In this document: positions 37,892-49,600 of the stretch, one piece after another
How positions within the stretch are numbered: the stretch's first letter is position 1
How the letters are laid out: every line of letters begins with the position of its first letter
Assembly: GCA_030272585.1 (NCBI GenBank)
Contig: BSYQ01000004.1
Coordinates: 4,278,001 to 4,342,000, forward strand
Source of the DNA: Bryopsis sp. KO-2023
Lineage: Eukaryota > Chlorophyta > Ulvophyceae > Bryopsidales > Bryopsidaceae
Reading direction: 5' to 3'
DNA length: 64,000 nucleotides
Notes under the pieces: generated by a model
Told to the model about the DNA's origin: nothing
Database searches by the model: none
The model's input: only the letters and a program-made list of their open reading frames with translations
Position numbers and translations under genes: made by a program

Positions 37892-40800
37892 AAAAAAAAG
37901 GAATTTGGGGATGATGGGCATCATTCTAATTATTATTATTTCTCTCCATTGGATTTGGGGGCAACTTCGGACTGAGTAGAGCAACCACATCAACTTTTGT
38001 TTTTCCTCTTATGACAGGGGAAAGAAGGGGTGGGGGTGGGGGTGGTCAGTAGTGGAAAACCGAAAAGAAAATGGTTTTTAGGTCCCTGCCTACCTACTTG
38101 ATGATCTGCTGCATTGTCCATTATGTTCTCGAGGGCTTGGGTGGCGTCCGAATATTGCCCCATCCGAATGAAAGCCATTCCAATGTTTCTCATGATTTTG
38201 TATCGGACCTCTCTTGAAGTGGCCGGGATCTACGAAGGAAAATGTTTTGCTGTCCACGTGAGTCTCAATATTATCCACAGCAGTGTGCAAGGATTTGCTT
38301 TTTTTAATCTTATTATTATTATTACTACTATTTTTTTAAAATATTCTTTGCGGGAGGGGATGGATAACAGGAATATCAACCGACAGGGAGTTAAAAAAAA
38401 AGCAAAAAACAACAAAAACACAAAAGGGGGGGGGGGGGGGCGCTTAGGGAGGGTTGAGAAATGATATCAACAAAACTGAAGTTAAAGATGGATTATATTC
38501 ACAATACTCGGAGAGAAGAAAAAAAACAAAAAACCCCCCTCAACCACCACAACTTCAACTCCAACTTCATAGCACAAGCAACACCCACCTGATCCAGTGC
38601 CATCCTGTACATTTTGATGGCCATCGGAAATTTCCTTTGCTGGAAATAGATGTTCCCCATGTTCACCCTGAGGCGGCCGCTTTGGGGGAAGCTCTTGTTT
38701 TTCACGATCGAGGTGTAGGCATTCAGGGCCTCCACGAACATCTCGTTCAACGCATAATTGTGTGCCAAATTAAAAACGACGGCGAACGTGAGGTCCAGAT
38801 TCATCTGCTCGGACGTCCCCTGTTGCTCCCTGAGTTTGGAAAGTTGCCTCTCTTTCTTTCCAGCATCTTTGGCACGCTCCAAAGCTGTTTTTTTATTGTT
38901 TTTTTTGCCATCGGGAAGCAGAATCACAGAAAGTTTTTTTTTGTCAGAAAGGTTGAGATCATTCTATGAATATGTAAGTATATCGATCATCTGATCCTGA
39001 CGGTTCAATCATGTAATATTTCTTTTGCTGGAGATCGCCCCTTTCATCAAGACACCATCCATTGATTGAATCAACAGTCATATATATGTATATGTAAATA
39101 TGGGCTAAATCACCTCGTTGTGGACGGCCTACGTTGGGCAAGTTTGCGTAAAGTAAATAAAAAATCAATTCATCCATATCTATACATGGTTTTCGATGGA
39201 TTTACATAGGTCCCACTCACCTAGTGCATATTCCCCGATCTCGGCCTGCTTGGCGCTCTCTTCCAGAAGCTCATGGACCTTCTTCTCGATATCTCTTGCT
39301 TGATCTTCAGGGCTAGGCTCCGATGATTTCAACGCAGGTGCATGTCCAACTCCCCCAAAGCCAGCCTATATATGTATAAGGATCCACAAAATGTTTTGTC
39401 ATCATAATAACATGCCCTCGTTGACCCTATTTCGTGAACTTGACAAAAATGGCAAAAGGCATCCCTCGAGAATATCAACAAGAAGGGAAAAAAAAACCCA
39501 TAGCATGGCGATTATTTTCCCCCACTCGGTGTTGTTTTTATCTTTTCTTGAGGTTGGGGGGTGGGGTGGGGTGGGGACAATGTCTGACGAATTCCTGGTG
39601 ATATTGGGAAAAGGTTTGTCACTCATTGGGGTCACTGATTGGTGTTTGGCCTCGGAAGATGAAGTCAACGATTGGGTTGTATTAGTCAGATCATTCTAAG
39701 GGGACACGTTGGGGCGTTAGCCCTAGCCGTTTAATATTATTATTGGGAAAAGGTGGAGGTTCACCTGCTGGAGTGGATCGAAGACGTTTCTTGGTGCTGA
39801 GGTGAAACCGGCTCCTTTGTTCGAGGTCATTGGTCGGCCGTCTTCCCCCCCTATGGCTGTCCCAAGTCTCATTGCTGTACCCATCCTCGATCCTGGTGGA
39901 CCCGGTGTCGAGCCTCTCATTCCTGATCAAATAAAAAATAATAATAATTATATATATATATATGTATGTATGTTCAGAAGGGAAATTGTAAAGTTATCAT
40001 TATGCCTCTCCTGTTTGGTTTTTTTTAAGCAAACGAGCTGGAATCCACACAGCTGGTGGACATCTATCCACCTACTCAATTTTTTTCTTAGTTTTAGTCT
40101 TTTTTTCAATTTTTTTTCACCCGCTGTTGGAGAGTGTGAGGTTTGGGATGGCCATGATGTGTCACAGAAAAAAAAAAAAACAGAGAAAAGAAGCTTCTCT
40201 TTCTTTTTTTTTTTTCTTTCTTTTTGTTCATATGCATGGCAAATGAAAGCAATTCACCTGGGGTGGCCATCATTTGATTCTGCGTGAATGGATGATGAAA
40301 AGCGCTTTGGGGAGGGACAAACGAGGTGCCAACGTAACCTGAAATCAACCAGAAAATAGGATGATGCTATTTTATTCCCCAGAAAATATAGATATAAAAA
40401 TGAGTAAATAAAAAAAAATACGATGGCCACATCGTGTGAAGCAACCTGTTACCATCTCTCTCTCTCTCTCTTTTTTTTTTTAATTCGTTGATAATCTTTT
40501 TATTTGCTTTGATCCACAAGAAATTTTCCTGGTAAACTCAACCACCCCCTCCCCCCCCCAAAAAAAAGGAAAAAAATGACGCCACAAAGTTATCATTTTT
40601 TCTTTTCTAATATTAAAAAAAAAACTGTGGTTCAAACTTGACAATGAAAACTGACAATATATATGCATACATAGACATATATATCTCGAACACATCTTCC
40701 TCTCTCTCTCTCTCTTGCTTTTTCTTCACTTTGCCTGATGCTTTTTCAAAAAGCGATACTATAATTACAATTCTGGCTCTCTCTCTCACCGGCTCCATTG

Positions 40801-41189
40801 TCTGCTGTTTGAGGACCGGCTGTCATCACCCTTCCTCCCTGAACCACAAATCCAACCCACCCGTTGTTTTTTTTTTTTCTTATTCTCCTCTCATTCAATT
40901 TGATGAGTCATCACCACATCACGCCATGAACCCCTCCTTGAAAAATGATCAAAATATTTATCGAAACATATTTTGCCAAATTTCTGCTTCGAAATATAAT
41001 CGAAATATCTATCGAAACACATTCAGCAAAATTTCTACCTCGAAAAATAATCGAAATATCTATCGAAACACATTTCACAAAATTTCTGCCACGAAAAATA
41101 ATCGAAATATCCAACACATTCAGCAAAAATTTTTGCCTCACCGCCAATGGGTTGGACTCTTCATCATAGCCACCATACAGGTCATCATC
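34039..41189 (-). CDS. IFT88: intraflagellar transport protein IFT88 (TPR protein), 5' end missing
   Basis: IFT-B core subunit that builds cilia and flagella. Fifteen exons were found: 41189-41142, 40838-40790, 40338-40258, 39922-39765, 39365-39221, 38884-38589, 38229-38098, 37729-37530, 37127-36938, 36672-36416, 36125-35996, 35608-35487, 35255-35055, 34719-34551 and 34251-34039. They join in phase to 796 residues, against about 830 in animals. Diagnostic parts are the N-terminal [14 protein letters not shown], the Gly/Pro/Met-rich [18 protein letters not shown] linker, TPR blocks ([79 protein letters not shown]) and the acidic tail [17 protein letters not shown]. The initiating exon was not identified; a donor at about 41530 may end a 5' UTR or short first exon. 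One intron carries repeat A. Confidence 0.93.
34905..35050 (+). repeat. repeat A (copy 4)
   Basis: In an IFT88 intron. Contains ggggcagagagctaaaaatg, gacattgtgatgatacgctg, ttctgagtcagcctacaaca and cgggctgcactcggcctctt. Confidence 0.8.
37300..37480 (-). repeat. repeat A (copy 5)
   Basis: In an IFT88 intron, reverse orientation. It runs from caaagtgttttaaacaaggc through gactgactcagaaataaacc and tagctctctaccccagcagt to ctaagaagaaaccgagtcga. It is the most complete copy. Confidence 0.85.
37855..37888. repeat. (TA)n microsatellite
   Basis: An uninterrupted TA run in an IFT88 intron, just upstream (in gene sense) of the exon at 37729. Confidence 0.9.
40943..41130. repeat. tandem repeat, unit about 57 bp, 3.5 copies
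   Basis: The unit aatcgaaatatctatcgaaa, then cacattcagcaaaatttcta and cctcgaaaa repeats in the first identified IFT88 intron. It ends about 12 bp from the splice donor of the exon at 41142. Confidence 0.8.
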
Positions 41190-41672
41190 CTGTAGATAAG
41201 ATTGGCAAAAAAAAACCCCATTGATATGTGTAACTCTCAGCAAAAGCGTTACATAGAGGTCACGTCAGAAAAGGAAGAAAACACGAGCGTTTCTTCATAT
41301 CCAATCCTCTATCGATTCAGAGTCTGAATTTCAGACTGCCAATGGCGCTGGCTTTTGAATATCTATTTTCTCGCCCTACGTCTCGTCGAGGAGGGGCTCC
41401 TCTTCCAAACAATGCCATCGCTTCTGGCTAAGTTTCTCTGCTTCAGGAAGGCTGTCGCGCTGCGCTCAGCGTTAGACGTCACAATGACAGTTTCCGAAAC
41501 CGCAGAAAAAATCACCCATTACTCACCTGCCGAAACGCAAAAAAAAAAAAAAAAAAGAATTCTTCCACATTAAAAAAAGAATCGCTTTCTTTTTTGCTTT
41601 CCCCTCGCCTTTTTTTTTCGATTTCTTTTCCCAACATTCGTCTGCCACCACGCTTGATCTGCAAAACTGGCC
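41190..41672. promoter_or_regulatory. divergent region between IFT88 and a small membrane-protein gene
   Basis: About 480 bp between the first identified IFT88 exon and the ATG of the plus-strand gene. It includes a good minus-strand donor (cggcag|gtgagt, near 41530) that probably ends the unseen 5' exon of IFT88, an A18 run, and presumably both promoters. Confidence 0.4.
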
Positions 41673-42360
41673 ATGCTGTTCCGAATCCGGTTGACGTCGT
41701 TTCTCGCGGGATTCGCGGTTGCAGGCGGCCTGGCGTTATATCAACTGCAACACGACGTCAAGAAAAGCCACGCAATTATCGCTGGAGAGGTGGGTGCCCA
41801 TCATCATGATTCCCCCCCCACCATGTTTTTATTTTGATTGAAATGAGGGAAAAGAGGGGGGGGGGAGGGGGGATATCTGAAGCTGATGTTAAAGTTTTGA
41901 TCTGGTTGCTGCTGTTTGGGGGAAAAAAAAACCAAAAAGAAACAGAAAGCCAAACAATAAACCCCATTGCTGAAATATTGGCAGCGATGCAGTTGCTCCT
42001 TTTTTTCCAGCTGAACATCAATACATTGGAAAGAGAATTTCTGCATGTTTTTTTTTTCCTTTTTTGTTTTCGGTTCTTGCGGGGGCTTTTTCTTGTTCCT
42101 TTGTTATTTTCGTCAGGGGCTGTTTGTTCTGTTAAACCGCATCACGCTGAGTAGCTGTGAAAAGGGACAGCTTTTGTTTTTTTGGTTGCTTTTTCACTGG
42201 AAAGCTAACAATTTTGATATTTCTGCATCTGTTGTATTTTTTTTAGGTCGAGAGCTTCAAGACCGATTTCAAAACCCTGTCCGTACGTCTATCGAAATTA
42301 GAACAGGCTGATCTGGCCCCTCCCACACCCCCATCAGAAACCGCTGAAAAAGCTGGGTGA
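41673..42360 (+). CDS. 76-aa single-pass membrane protein, two exons
   Basis: Exons 41673-41789 and 42247-42360 join in phase 0 (ggagag|gtgggt ... ttttag|gtcgag) to 77 codons. A short basic start leads into a helix (FLAGFAVAGGLALYQL), then a charged amphipathic segment (DFKTLSVRLSKLEQADLAPP) and a Pro/Thr/Glu tail. The layout (tiny, basic N-terminus, one Gly/Ala-rich helix, coiled-coil tail) resembles small mitochondrial inner-membrane proteins, but I do not recognise a family. Confidence 0.65.
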
Positions 42361-43763
42361 TGTTTTTCGATTTTTCTTTAAAAACAAGAGAAAGTAGCTG
42401 AAGGTTTGGCATTAGATGCAAAAAAAAAAGAAAACACATGAGAATGTGGGTAGGTGAATGTTGGGGCAGATGGTAGCTTGTCTTGCTGCTCTCCAGTTTT
42501 CGAATTTTTCTTCTTTTTTTGTTGGTGGGTGTATTAAGGGTGGGGGGGGGGGGGGGAGAAATGGTGGAATGGCCAACATGAGGAAAATGCAAAATGAATT
42601 GTGAGAAAGCTGGACTGCTGTTAGCTTATTCAGCATGGGGATCCGTGTGCTTTCCGTGTGCCGGTGTAAGGCTGGTCGCCTTTTTCTCTATGTAGAATTG
42701 GAATTGCCTTTTGCAACCATTCCTTGGCTTGCAAAATCAAACCTGGTTTCCCCCAGAAAAAAAGTTTCTGAAAATCGAAAAAGATATGTTGGCACAGATT
42801 CCTTCTCGCTGTCTATGGTGTTGGACGGACATGAATTGTGGTGAATTGACAGATGCATGGCCAGAGGATAACTATCGACACCACAATGATGACCACAATG
42901 ATGTGTTTTTGACAGAGAAAACTGTAATCTGTTGAGTTGTATTATCAACATCGCCAGAACTGGGTCCCTCCAGCGTCAGAATATATGGGAAGAAAGAAAA
43001 TCCTCGCCGTCCCAGATTGTCTACAAAATTCCATGTGGTGTTGTTTTCATCAAGGTTTTTTCAAGGCAGAGCCCGTGTGGTAGTCGTACAGCCCCACAAA
43101 ATGTTCGGGGAAAAGAATACATCCATACACAATGCATAAAACAAACCCATGAAACTTTCAAACCCAATCTAATCCTCCCAACCCCCCTTTCTTAACTGGA
43201 AGCCCATCCGAACCCCACAGATTCTAGGTTTCAATATCGTCGGAATGAACAAGGGTTGAAGGAAAACAAAGGCAAGTCCGAAAGATACCCCTCCACACAC
43301 CTTTTCCCAACGACAGCAACTCAGCGAAATAATAATAGTAGAGCCAAGAAATGATGCCTCGTGCCTTCAGCTTTGCTGAAATGTGGAGACACACAGCACC
43401 TTTTTTTTGGTAGGGTGTCATTTCTCGATCCGAAAAAAATAAACAAAAAATCACCCATCGCAAGTGTTAAGCAGTCTGAACCCCAGAACATTTTTTCTTT
43501 TTCTTTCTTTCTGTTTCTTTTTTAGCCTAAAAAAGAGGTTATCTGGGTGGTGTACATGGTATCCCTGTTTCCCCCACCCTCACTCTTTTTCTCTCACTTT
43601 TTTGCTCCTCCCTGTGAGAAGAGAGGCAAGAGAAAAGAAACCTCTTTTTTTTTGGCAAAAGAATCTTTCCCTATTCTTCACTGTGGTTTTGCTGTTTCTT
43701 TTTTTTTCCCTTTACAGCCCGTCATGGCTTTTTCCCTGTTGTTGTAAAACCACCAAAGCATTT
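42361..43763. other. intergenic region, no gene seen
   Basis: Three-prime sides of the small membrane-protein gene (+) and of ISCU (-). It contains a G run near 42545 and T-rich tracts. The open frames look random. Confidence 0.5.
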
Positions 43764-44270
43764 TTACAGAGAGATTGCCTCCTTGGCGACCTCTTCGGTC
43801 CCTTCTTTGGATCGCTTCGCCTTGATATCTTTCACGGCAGCCTTGATGGCATCCTCCGCCAACATACTACAGTGAAGTTTCACGGGGGGCAAACTCAGGT
43901 GCTGCGCGATTTCCTTGTTCGTGATGTCCGACGCCTTCTCCATCGTCTTCCCTTTGATCCACTCCGTCGCGACGCTGCTTGACGCGATCGCGCTGGCGCA
44001 CCCGAACGTCTTGAAGCACGAATCCACGATGTTCCCGTCGTCGTCCACCTTGATTTGCAATTTCATCACGTCGCCGCACGCTGGGGCCCCCACCAAACCG
44101 GTGCCCACGTTGGGATCCCCTTTGTTGAAAGAACCCACGTTTCGAGGGTTTTCGTAGTGGTCCACGACCTTCTTGTGATAGCATCGCGCCGGAGTCAAGG
44201 AAACCGCCCGGACCGCGCTCGCCACCTCGGTCGCGCCATTTTGAAGGGCTCGAGAGAAAATATGCATCAT
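43764..44270 (-). CDS. ISCU: mitochondrial iron-sulfur cluster scaffold ISCU, 168 aa
   Basis: Scaffold on which [2Fe-2S] clusters are assembled by the NFS1 desulfurase complex and handed on by the Hsp70/J-protein pair. One uninterrupted exon. The first 30 residues form a presequence (MMHIFSRALQNGATEVASAV), followed by YHKKVVDHYENPRNVGSF. The three cluster cysteines are present in VGAPACGDVMKLQI, KTFGCASAIASSS and PPVKLHCSMLAEDAI, with the Asp two residues after the first Cys and the LPPVK motif that chaperones bind. The C-terminus has a short charged extension (AKRSKEGTEEVAKEAISL). It is the only complete gene here without introns. Confidence 0.96.
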   Translation of the reverse strand: MMHIFSRALQNGATEVASAVRAVSLTPARCYHKKVVDHYENPRNVGSFNKGDPNVGTGLVGAPACGDVMKLQIKVDDDGNIVDSCFKTFGCASAIASSSVATEWIKGKTMEKASDITNKEIAQHLSLPPVKLHCSMLAEDAIKAAVKDIKAKRSKEGTEEVAKEAISL

Positions 44271-46601
44271 CGTTGCTCAATCCGTGTTTTGGTTTTTTTT
44301 TTTCGTAGTTTTTCCGCCGTTGCTCAGGATGTCGCAAGCGAGGAGAAAGGAAAGTAGGGTTGATTTGTGGAGTGGCCGAAAGGTGGATTTTGCAAGTTCG
44401 CGAAATTGGTGTCTAGTTGGTGCTGACGTGGTGGTAGGGATGGGAATTTACAATCCCCAAAAGTCTTTTCAGTGTGATTTCCACCCTTCCGCGCGGTTTC
44501 CACCCAAAGCGCTCCAGAATTGCAATCGCCGTCACAATTCAGGGCGCTGGACTGCTGCTTATTTTTTGCAAGGAGCTCAATATTCGTCCAGACGGTTTCC
44601 TTTCCGGAGCGTCCTTGCTAGGATGACTGTTTTTCTGCTGTTTTTTTATGAATGTTCATTCTTTTTCTGGGGAAGTGGGGGCAGCAATGTATGAGGTAGC
44701 TGGTGGTTCTCTGGTTGACCTCTTCCCCACTCCATCCCTCCCCCCCTCATGAGGATATGGCATCATGTCTGACAGCAGCTCCCCAATGTGCTGGAGGTCA
44801 GAAACCTGTCCTAACAAACAAGCCCTCCACTATTTTGTTTCCCTCTGAGCAAAAAGGATAGGAAGCAATAGATGCTGTGCATATGTAGCAGTGTGCCATA
44901 AAACCCAGATCAAGGAATCTGAAAACAATTCCATCAATGGTGGCATCGATCCAGAGGTGACTATGCTGTGGAAGGGACAACAATGACTACATTACATGCC
45001 TGCTGAAGAAGTTAACACCACCACACAGGAGAGGGAATTTGTGCTTGTCCTCATGGTCATAAGATCCATGTTCGAATCTCATCCCAAACAAAACTACCCC
45101 ATCACGCAGAATGCAATCAATGATTCCATCCACCAAGTGAGGGGTCAGAAAACGGTGGCGTGAAAGACATTTTCCCCAGGGCACTCTCGGATGGGAACCG
45201 CTGCTCCCAAACCGAATCTGGAGGGCTACGTGCACAGCCGGCATTGCGTGGGCGTGAGGGAAAGGCGTGACGTCCGAAACAGGTAGCCACAAAGCAGCGA
45301 GTTGCCCTCAACGACGTCCAGGGTCTGGAGCCGAAACCCCGCAGTCATTCGCGCGCCACGAATTAGTACCGCCGTAGTAAAACCACGCCCAGGAGATAAA
45401 GAAATCGACCCTCTTCTGCGGGATATATTTCAAATCGCGCCGCCCCTTCGACAAACTAGAGTCCGAGGGAAGGAAGCGTTCAGCCGCCGCCGTGGTCATC
45501 CCTTGCTCGATTCGTTGCCCGCTGTCTCCTCGTTTCTCAAGCCCAGGTTACTAAAAGGGGTCGTCACTAACGGACACCACAGATAATTGCGGCCAGGACG
45601 AGAGGGCTGTCGCGCGGAGTATCTCAGGTCAGCGCTTACAAGTGGAAGTGTGGCGTGGATTTCATCATCGAGCGGAAAAAAGGAAGAAAGACAGCGACAA
45701 GTGGCCGCCACATCTGGACTTTTTCCTGGGCTCTCCACTGGAGCGCACTGCTGGCAGCACACACACGAGGTGAGACGCGCGGCAACACCCTGAAACTGGC
45801 CCCCGCTTTGAACCCCCACCGCGATGCCTGTGTTGCGTCCTGACAGTCCGAACTGTATCCCACTCCTGCGCGGCCGCCAGCTCGGGCATTTTCGCCAGCG
45901 AGGTCAACGGACCGTTATGCGTGGAAGCGCATCTTAATCCCACGCGGGCCGCCGAAACAACGCGTCCGCGGTTCGAAGGTCAACGAAAGCCTTTGGTGAA
46001 ACGGTGCTTCGCCTGTGCGTGGTTATTTCTTTGTCACTGCGCTCAGGGAAACGGTTGTTTTGGACGTTACTCGGCGATGCCGAAGGATCGCGGTACAGTT
46101 CAGAACTGCGTCGACGTCGGCGGCTGGTTAACAGCCGCTAACTCGTTCAGCGACTGCGTTTCCTTCCTCGCCGTGGAGCGAAAGAAAGCGTAGTGCGCGA
46201 CGTGTCGCCTTTTCGTGTGGCGCCACGCAGGCGTCGCTGTCCTTGTCCGAGTCGTACCAGAAATTTTCTCGGTTAAAAAAATCAATTTTGCCACCAAGAC
46301 CCCCTCCCCAAAAAAAACACGAGAACACCAGTAAATCACTCTCCATAGCTGCATTTCCTTTATTTTTTTGGAGGAAGCCGACCCCGCGCACTCAAAACAG
46401 AAACGACCACAGCATCGGCGTGGTGCGTGGGAGTAATCTACGCCATCGTTGGCGAAAGTTCCGTAATCTAATACGAAAAACAAAAAAAAAAGCGTCGCCA
46501 GGAAATTTCCACCAAATCGTGACCCCCCATTACCCGTAGAACTGATTTGTTGGAGTGGTGGCTGCAGCGTGGTTGGAGTGCGGGCAGCTTCACGTCGAAA
46601 A
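44271..46601. other. intergenic region, partly GC-rich
   Basis: Holds the ISCU promoter and the promoter of the Tudor-domain gene. From about 45.1 to 46.2 kb the DNA is GC- and CpG-rich with few homopolymers, unlike the other gaps, and has overlapping open frames on both strands. None could be joined into a supported gene. Confidence 0.4.
44987..45244 (-). CDS. uncertain open reading frame, 85 aa
   Basis: Begins at an ATG and reads HLVDGIIDCILRDGVVLFGM and RFEHGSYDHEDKHKFPLLCG, which looks more protein-like than other frames nearby. A second frame just beyond it (44798-44983) has a similar DGIVF motif. No family is recognised and no splice structure was established, so it may be chance. Confidence 0.2.
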   Translation of the reverse strand: MPAVHVALQIRFGSSGSHPRVPWGKCLSRHRFLTPHLVDGIIDCILRDGVVLFGMRFEHGSYDHEDKHKFPLLCGGVNFFSRHVM

Positions 46602-49600
46602 ATGCCCCTCAACCCCTTTGACTACGTCGGAAAGGTTGTTCAAAAGACCTTTCCAAACTACGGCGTGTACAAGGGCTTAGTTCTGGAGGTGGTTTCAGTG
46701 CGTGGAGCGCTCTATTTCAGAGTAAGCAACAAGAAGAAAACAGAAAACAGGGGAAAAAGGAAAAGGACGGCTTTGGGCAGTCGATGTGCGTTCGTTCGAC
46801 CCGCCTACCGTCCCCCCTTTGTGCGGCGACGGTTTGTTTTATTTTAATTTTTTTTCGTCTGTAATATTTTTGTTTCGATTTGTTTATTTTTTGACGGTTC
46901 TGACGGGCTCGTTCGCCAACTTGCCTTCAGGTTGAATACGAAGACGGTGACATGGAGGACGTCCCACTGCTCGAGTGAGTGCCCCCGAAATTCGTCGCCC
47001 CCAAAGAAAAACTGGATTTCGCGTTTGCTTTTTCAACGAAGTGTTGTTTTTTCCTGTTGTGTGCGTGTTTTTTGGGGGGTTCGTGGAAAGTGGAAAAACA
47101 AAAAAAAGCGAGAAGCTGACTCTGTTCAGCGGATGCGGATTCAGGCTGAAGAACATTCTGATGCCAACTTGCGAAGGCCATCTCGTTCGCCTAAGCGACG
47201 CGGCGCCCCGCAAACCGCTGTCGGGTGGAGCGCTGATCAAAAGCAGAAAAGAGGTGGGCGACAGTTCGTGTTTCGTTGGTCTTGTCAGGGATGGGTTGTT
47301 TCATAAGTGGTGTTCTTCTGTCGAAGGAGATGAGAAGTTGTCTGCCTCTTCCAACTGTTTTTTTGTGTCGTTTCCATCTCGTGCAGGCCGTTTCTCGAGC
47401 AACGGCGAATCCCAACCGCGAGTGTGCAACGAGGCTGGGCGTAGGTGAGTTTGCTTCGACGGAAAAGTCCTTGGGCGAGTCGTAGGTTGCTGGTGGCGGG
47501 ATGGTGCCCGCCAAAATCTGTTCGGAGGGGCGATTAGTCGTTCCGCGTGTTCAGTCCGAATTTTTGTGGAAGTTGTGTTTTTCTTCTACACCGAAACACA
47601 TTGCGATTCCGTATCCCAACGACCAACACAGCCGAATCGCGAGCGGTGGTGGCAGCTGGCCCCGTGGCGTTTTCCGTTCCTGGTGGAATTGTGTTTGTTT
47701 GTTGCGGCGGCTGGGTACCGAAATAGAAAACGGCTGGTTCGAGCATCTGCCTCCCGATTCCTCGGACGACTTGCAGACGTCAATTCGTCCAATGGAAAGC
47801 CCGTTCCGACGTTTCGGCACGCGATTCCAATACCCAACCTACGTGCCCCACAGTGCATGCGCTCGAAAAGGTGGCGGTCAACCGCGACGCCCTATTCTGG
47901 GTGGTTATGAGATGGAGCGCGACGTCTTTTGGGGGCGAGCCGTCTTGACGACCTTGGGGAATATTAACGACTCTCTGTGTGGGCTTGCTTTCCAGAAACT
48001 CTTGACGACCGAACCGACGGAGTCGTCGAAACCGACGGGATACAGGCGTCCACCGTAGGCGGAAAAGATGGAGCGGGGCCCGCTCCGTTTTTTCGTCAGG
48101 AGCAACTGCGCGATGTGGGGATCGAAAAGATTCTGGGCGTCATGCGGAAGTATTCGGACGATTCGTCGCGATGCGATACCAAGATGTTGCTGTTGGAAGC
48201 GGTGGGGATGTACACCTTCATGATGGACGACGTAAACTGGTGAGAGACCAATGAATGCCACACAAAGAGGATTTACTTTATTTTATTTTTTGTGCCTGGA
48301 GACTGTTTTGAAGAAAAATATAAATAAATCCCTTCTTCTTTAGTCAGGAATAGAAATCGATGCCGCACAAAGTTTGTGCCGGAAGCCCGTTTTGAGAAGA
48401 AAAAAAATAGAATCCCTTCCTCTTGAGTCAGGAATAAAAATGATACCAAATCCAGAATCCAAAAATAACCGAGTTGGACATCCCTCCAATCATGAAAACC
48501 AAATAAATTCTGCTCTCCCCCCCCCCCAAAAAAAAAGATAAAAGATAAAATAACAAAAATGAGGACCACCCGAAGAGCGAATAAAACCTGTTCATTCTCC
48601 AAGAGGACACTCATTCCGGGCTCCGTTCGATTCCAAAATCCTTATCTTTCGCTGTTCTGGGTTATGGCATTATCATTCTTTGTGCTGAACTTCATTTCCT
48701 TTTGGTTTCGCAGCGGTAAAACTCCGACGATATTCAGTCAGTTGGAGGGAAGCGAAGGTTACCAGTCCAAGGAATGCCTGACGTCAGAAAACAACGACGA
48801 GGCAATGGAGCCGTCCCCCAAGTCTGACAACGCACGGATTCCGATGGTGGCAGTGCCTCAATCGGCTCGATCGGCCTCCAGAATGAGAAAATCACAACCT
48901 TCGTCGAGCAATCGCCAGGTAAAGCAAGAAACAAGCAATTGAAAAAAAAGAGAAACGGAGGGGAGGGGACAAACACCCCCTCCCAAGTGTAAGACCAATC
49001 GAACCCTGGAAAAACCGATGTGGTTTTTTACTGAAACCTGGAATTTTTGCGGTGTGAGTTTTTTCACTGAATCCTGGAAGCGATATCGGTAATATTCATT
49101 GGATAGGATCGCTGTTGTGGGGCTCCATCATTTCCTGATTCTTTTCCATCTCCTCCCGTGTTCCTCCAGTTCGTCCAGGAGCATCAGAAAAATGCCCAGC
49201 CAACCACTCAAGGTCGATCCAGAAAGAGTGGGACCAAGAGTGCCAGGCGCAGCCAGCGACTCCGGGTTCCCCCCAAACGATTCCGACTGGACGACCCAGA
49301 AGACTCACGAGGTGATGTTGCTCAGGACTCCTACCCGGAGCCCCGTTTCATTTCCTTCAACCGACAAGGATCCGATCGATACGACGACGACGAAGCCATG
49401 TTGAATTTCACCGATAATTCGGACGAGGAGCCCCCACTCAGCGCCCCCGAAGCTAATCGCTCGGGGGTGTTTTCCCCCAGCCCGGTGCGGAGATCGAAAT
49501 TCGACCCGGTGGTGGAGAAAGTCCTCACTCTGTGCAAAGTGAACGGGTTGAAAGTGGTTCGGATCTTGAAACCGAGCGGTGGTGGTAATGAGGGTTGGGA

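Noticed and set aside
44284-44694. 136-codon plus-strand frame next to ISCU
   Set aside because: It begins in the presumed ISCU promoter, is full of Phe from T runs and shows no recognisable motif.
45020-45110. tRNA-like sequence around 'gttcgaatctcatccc'
   Set aside because: It has a B-box-like match, but the flanking bases cannot form a T stem and no acceptor stem or A box is present.
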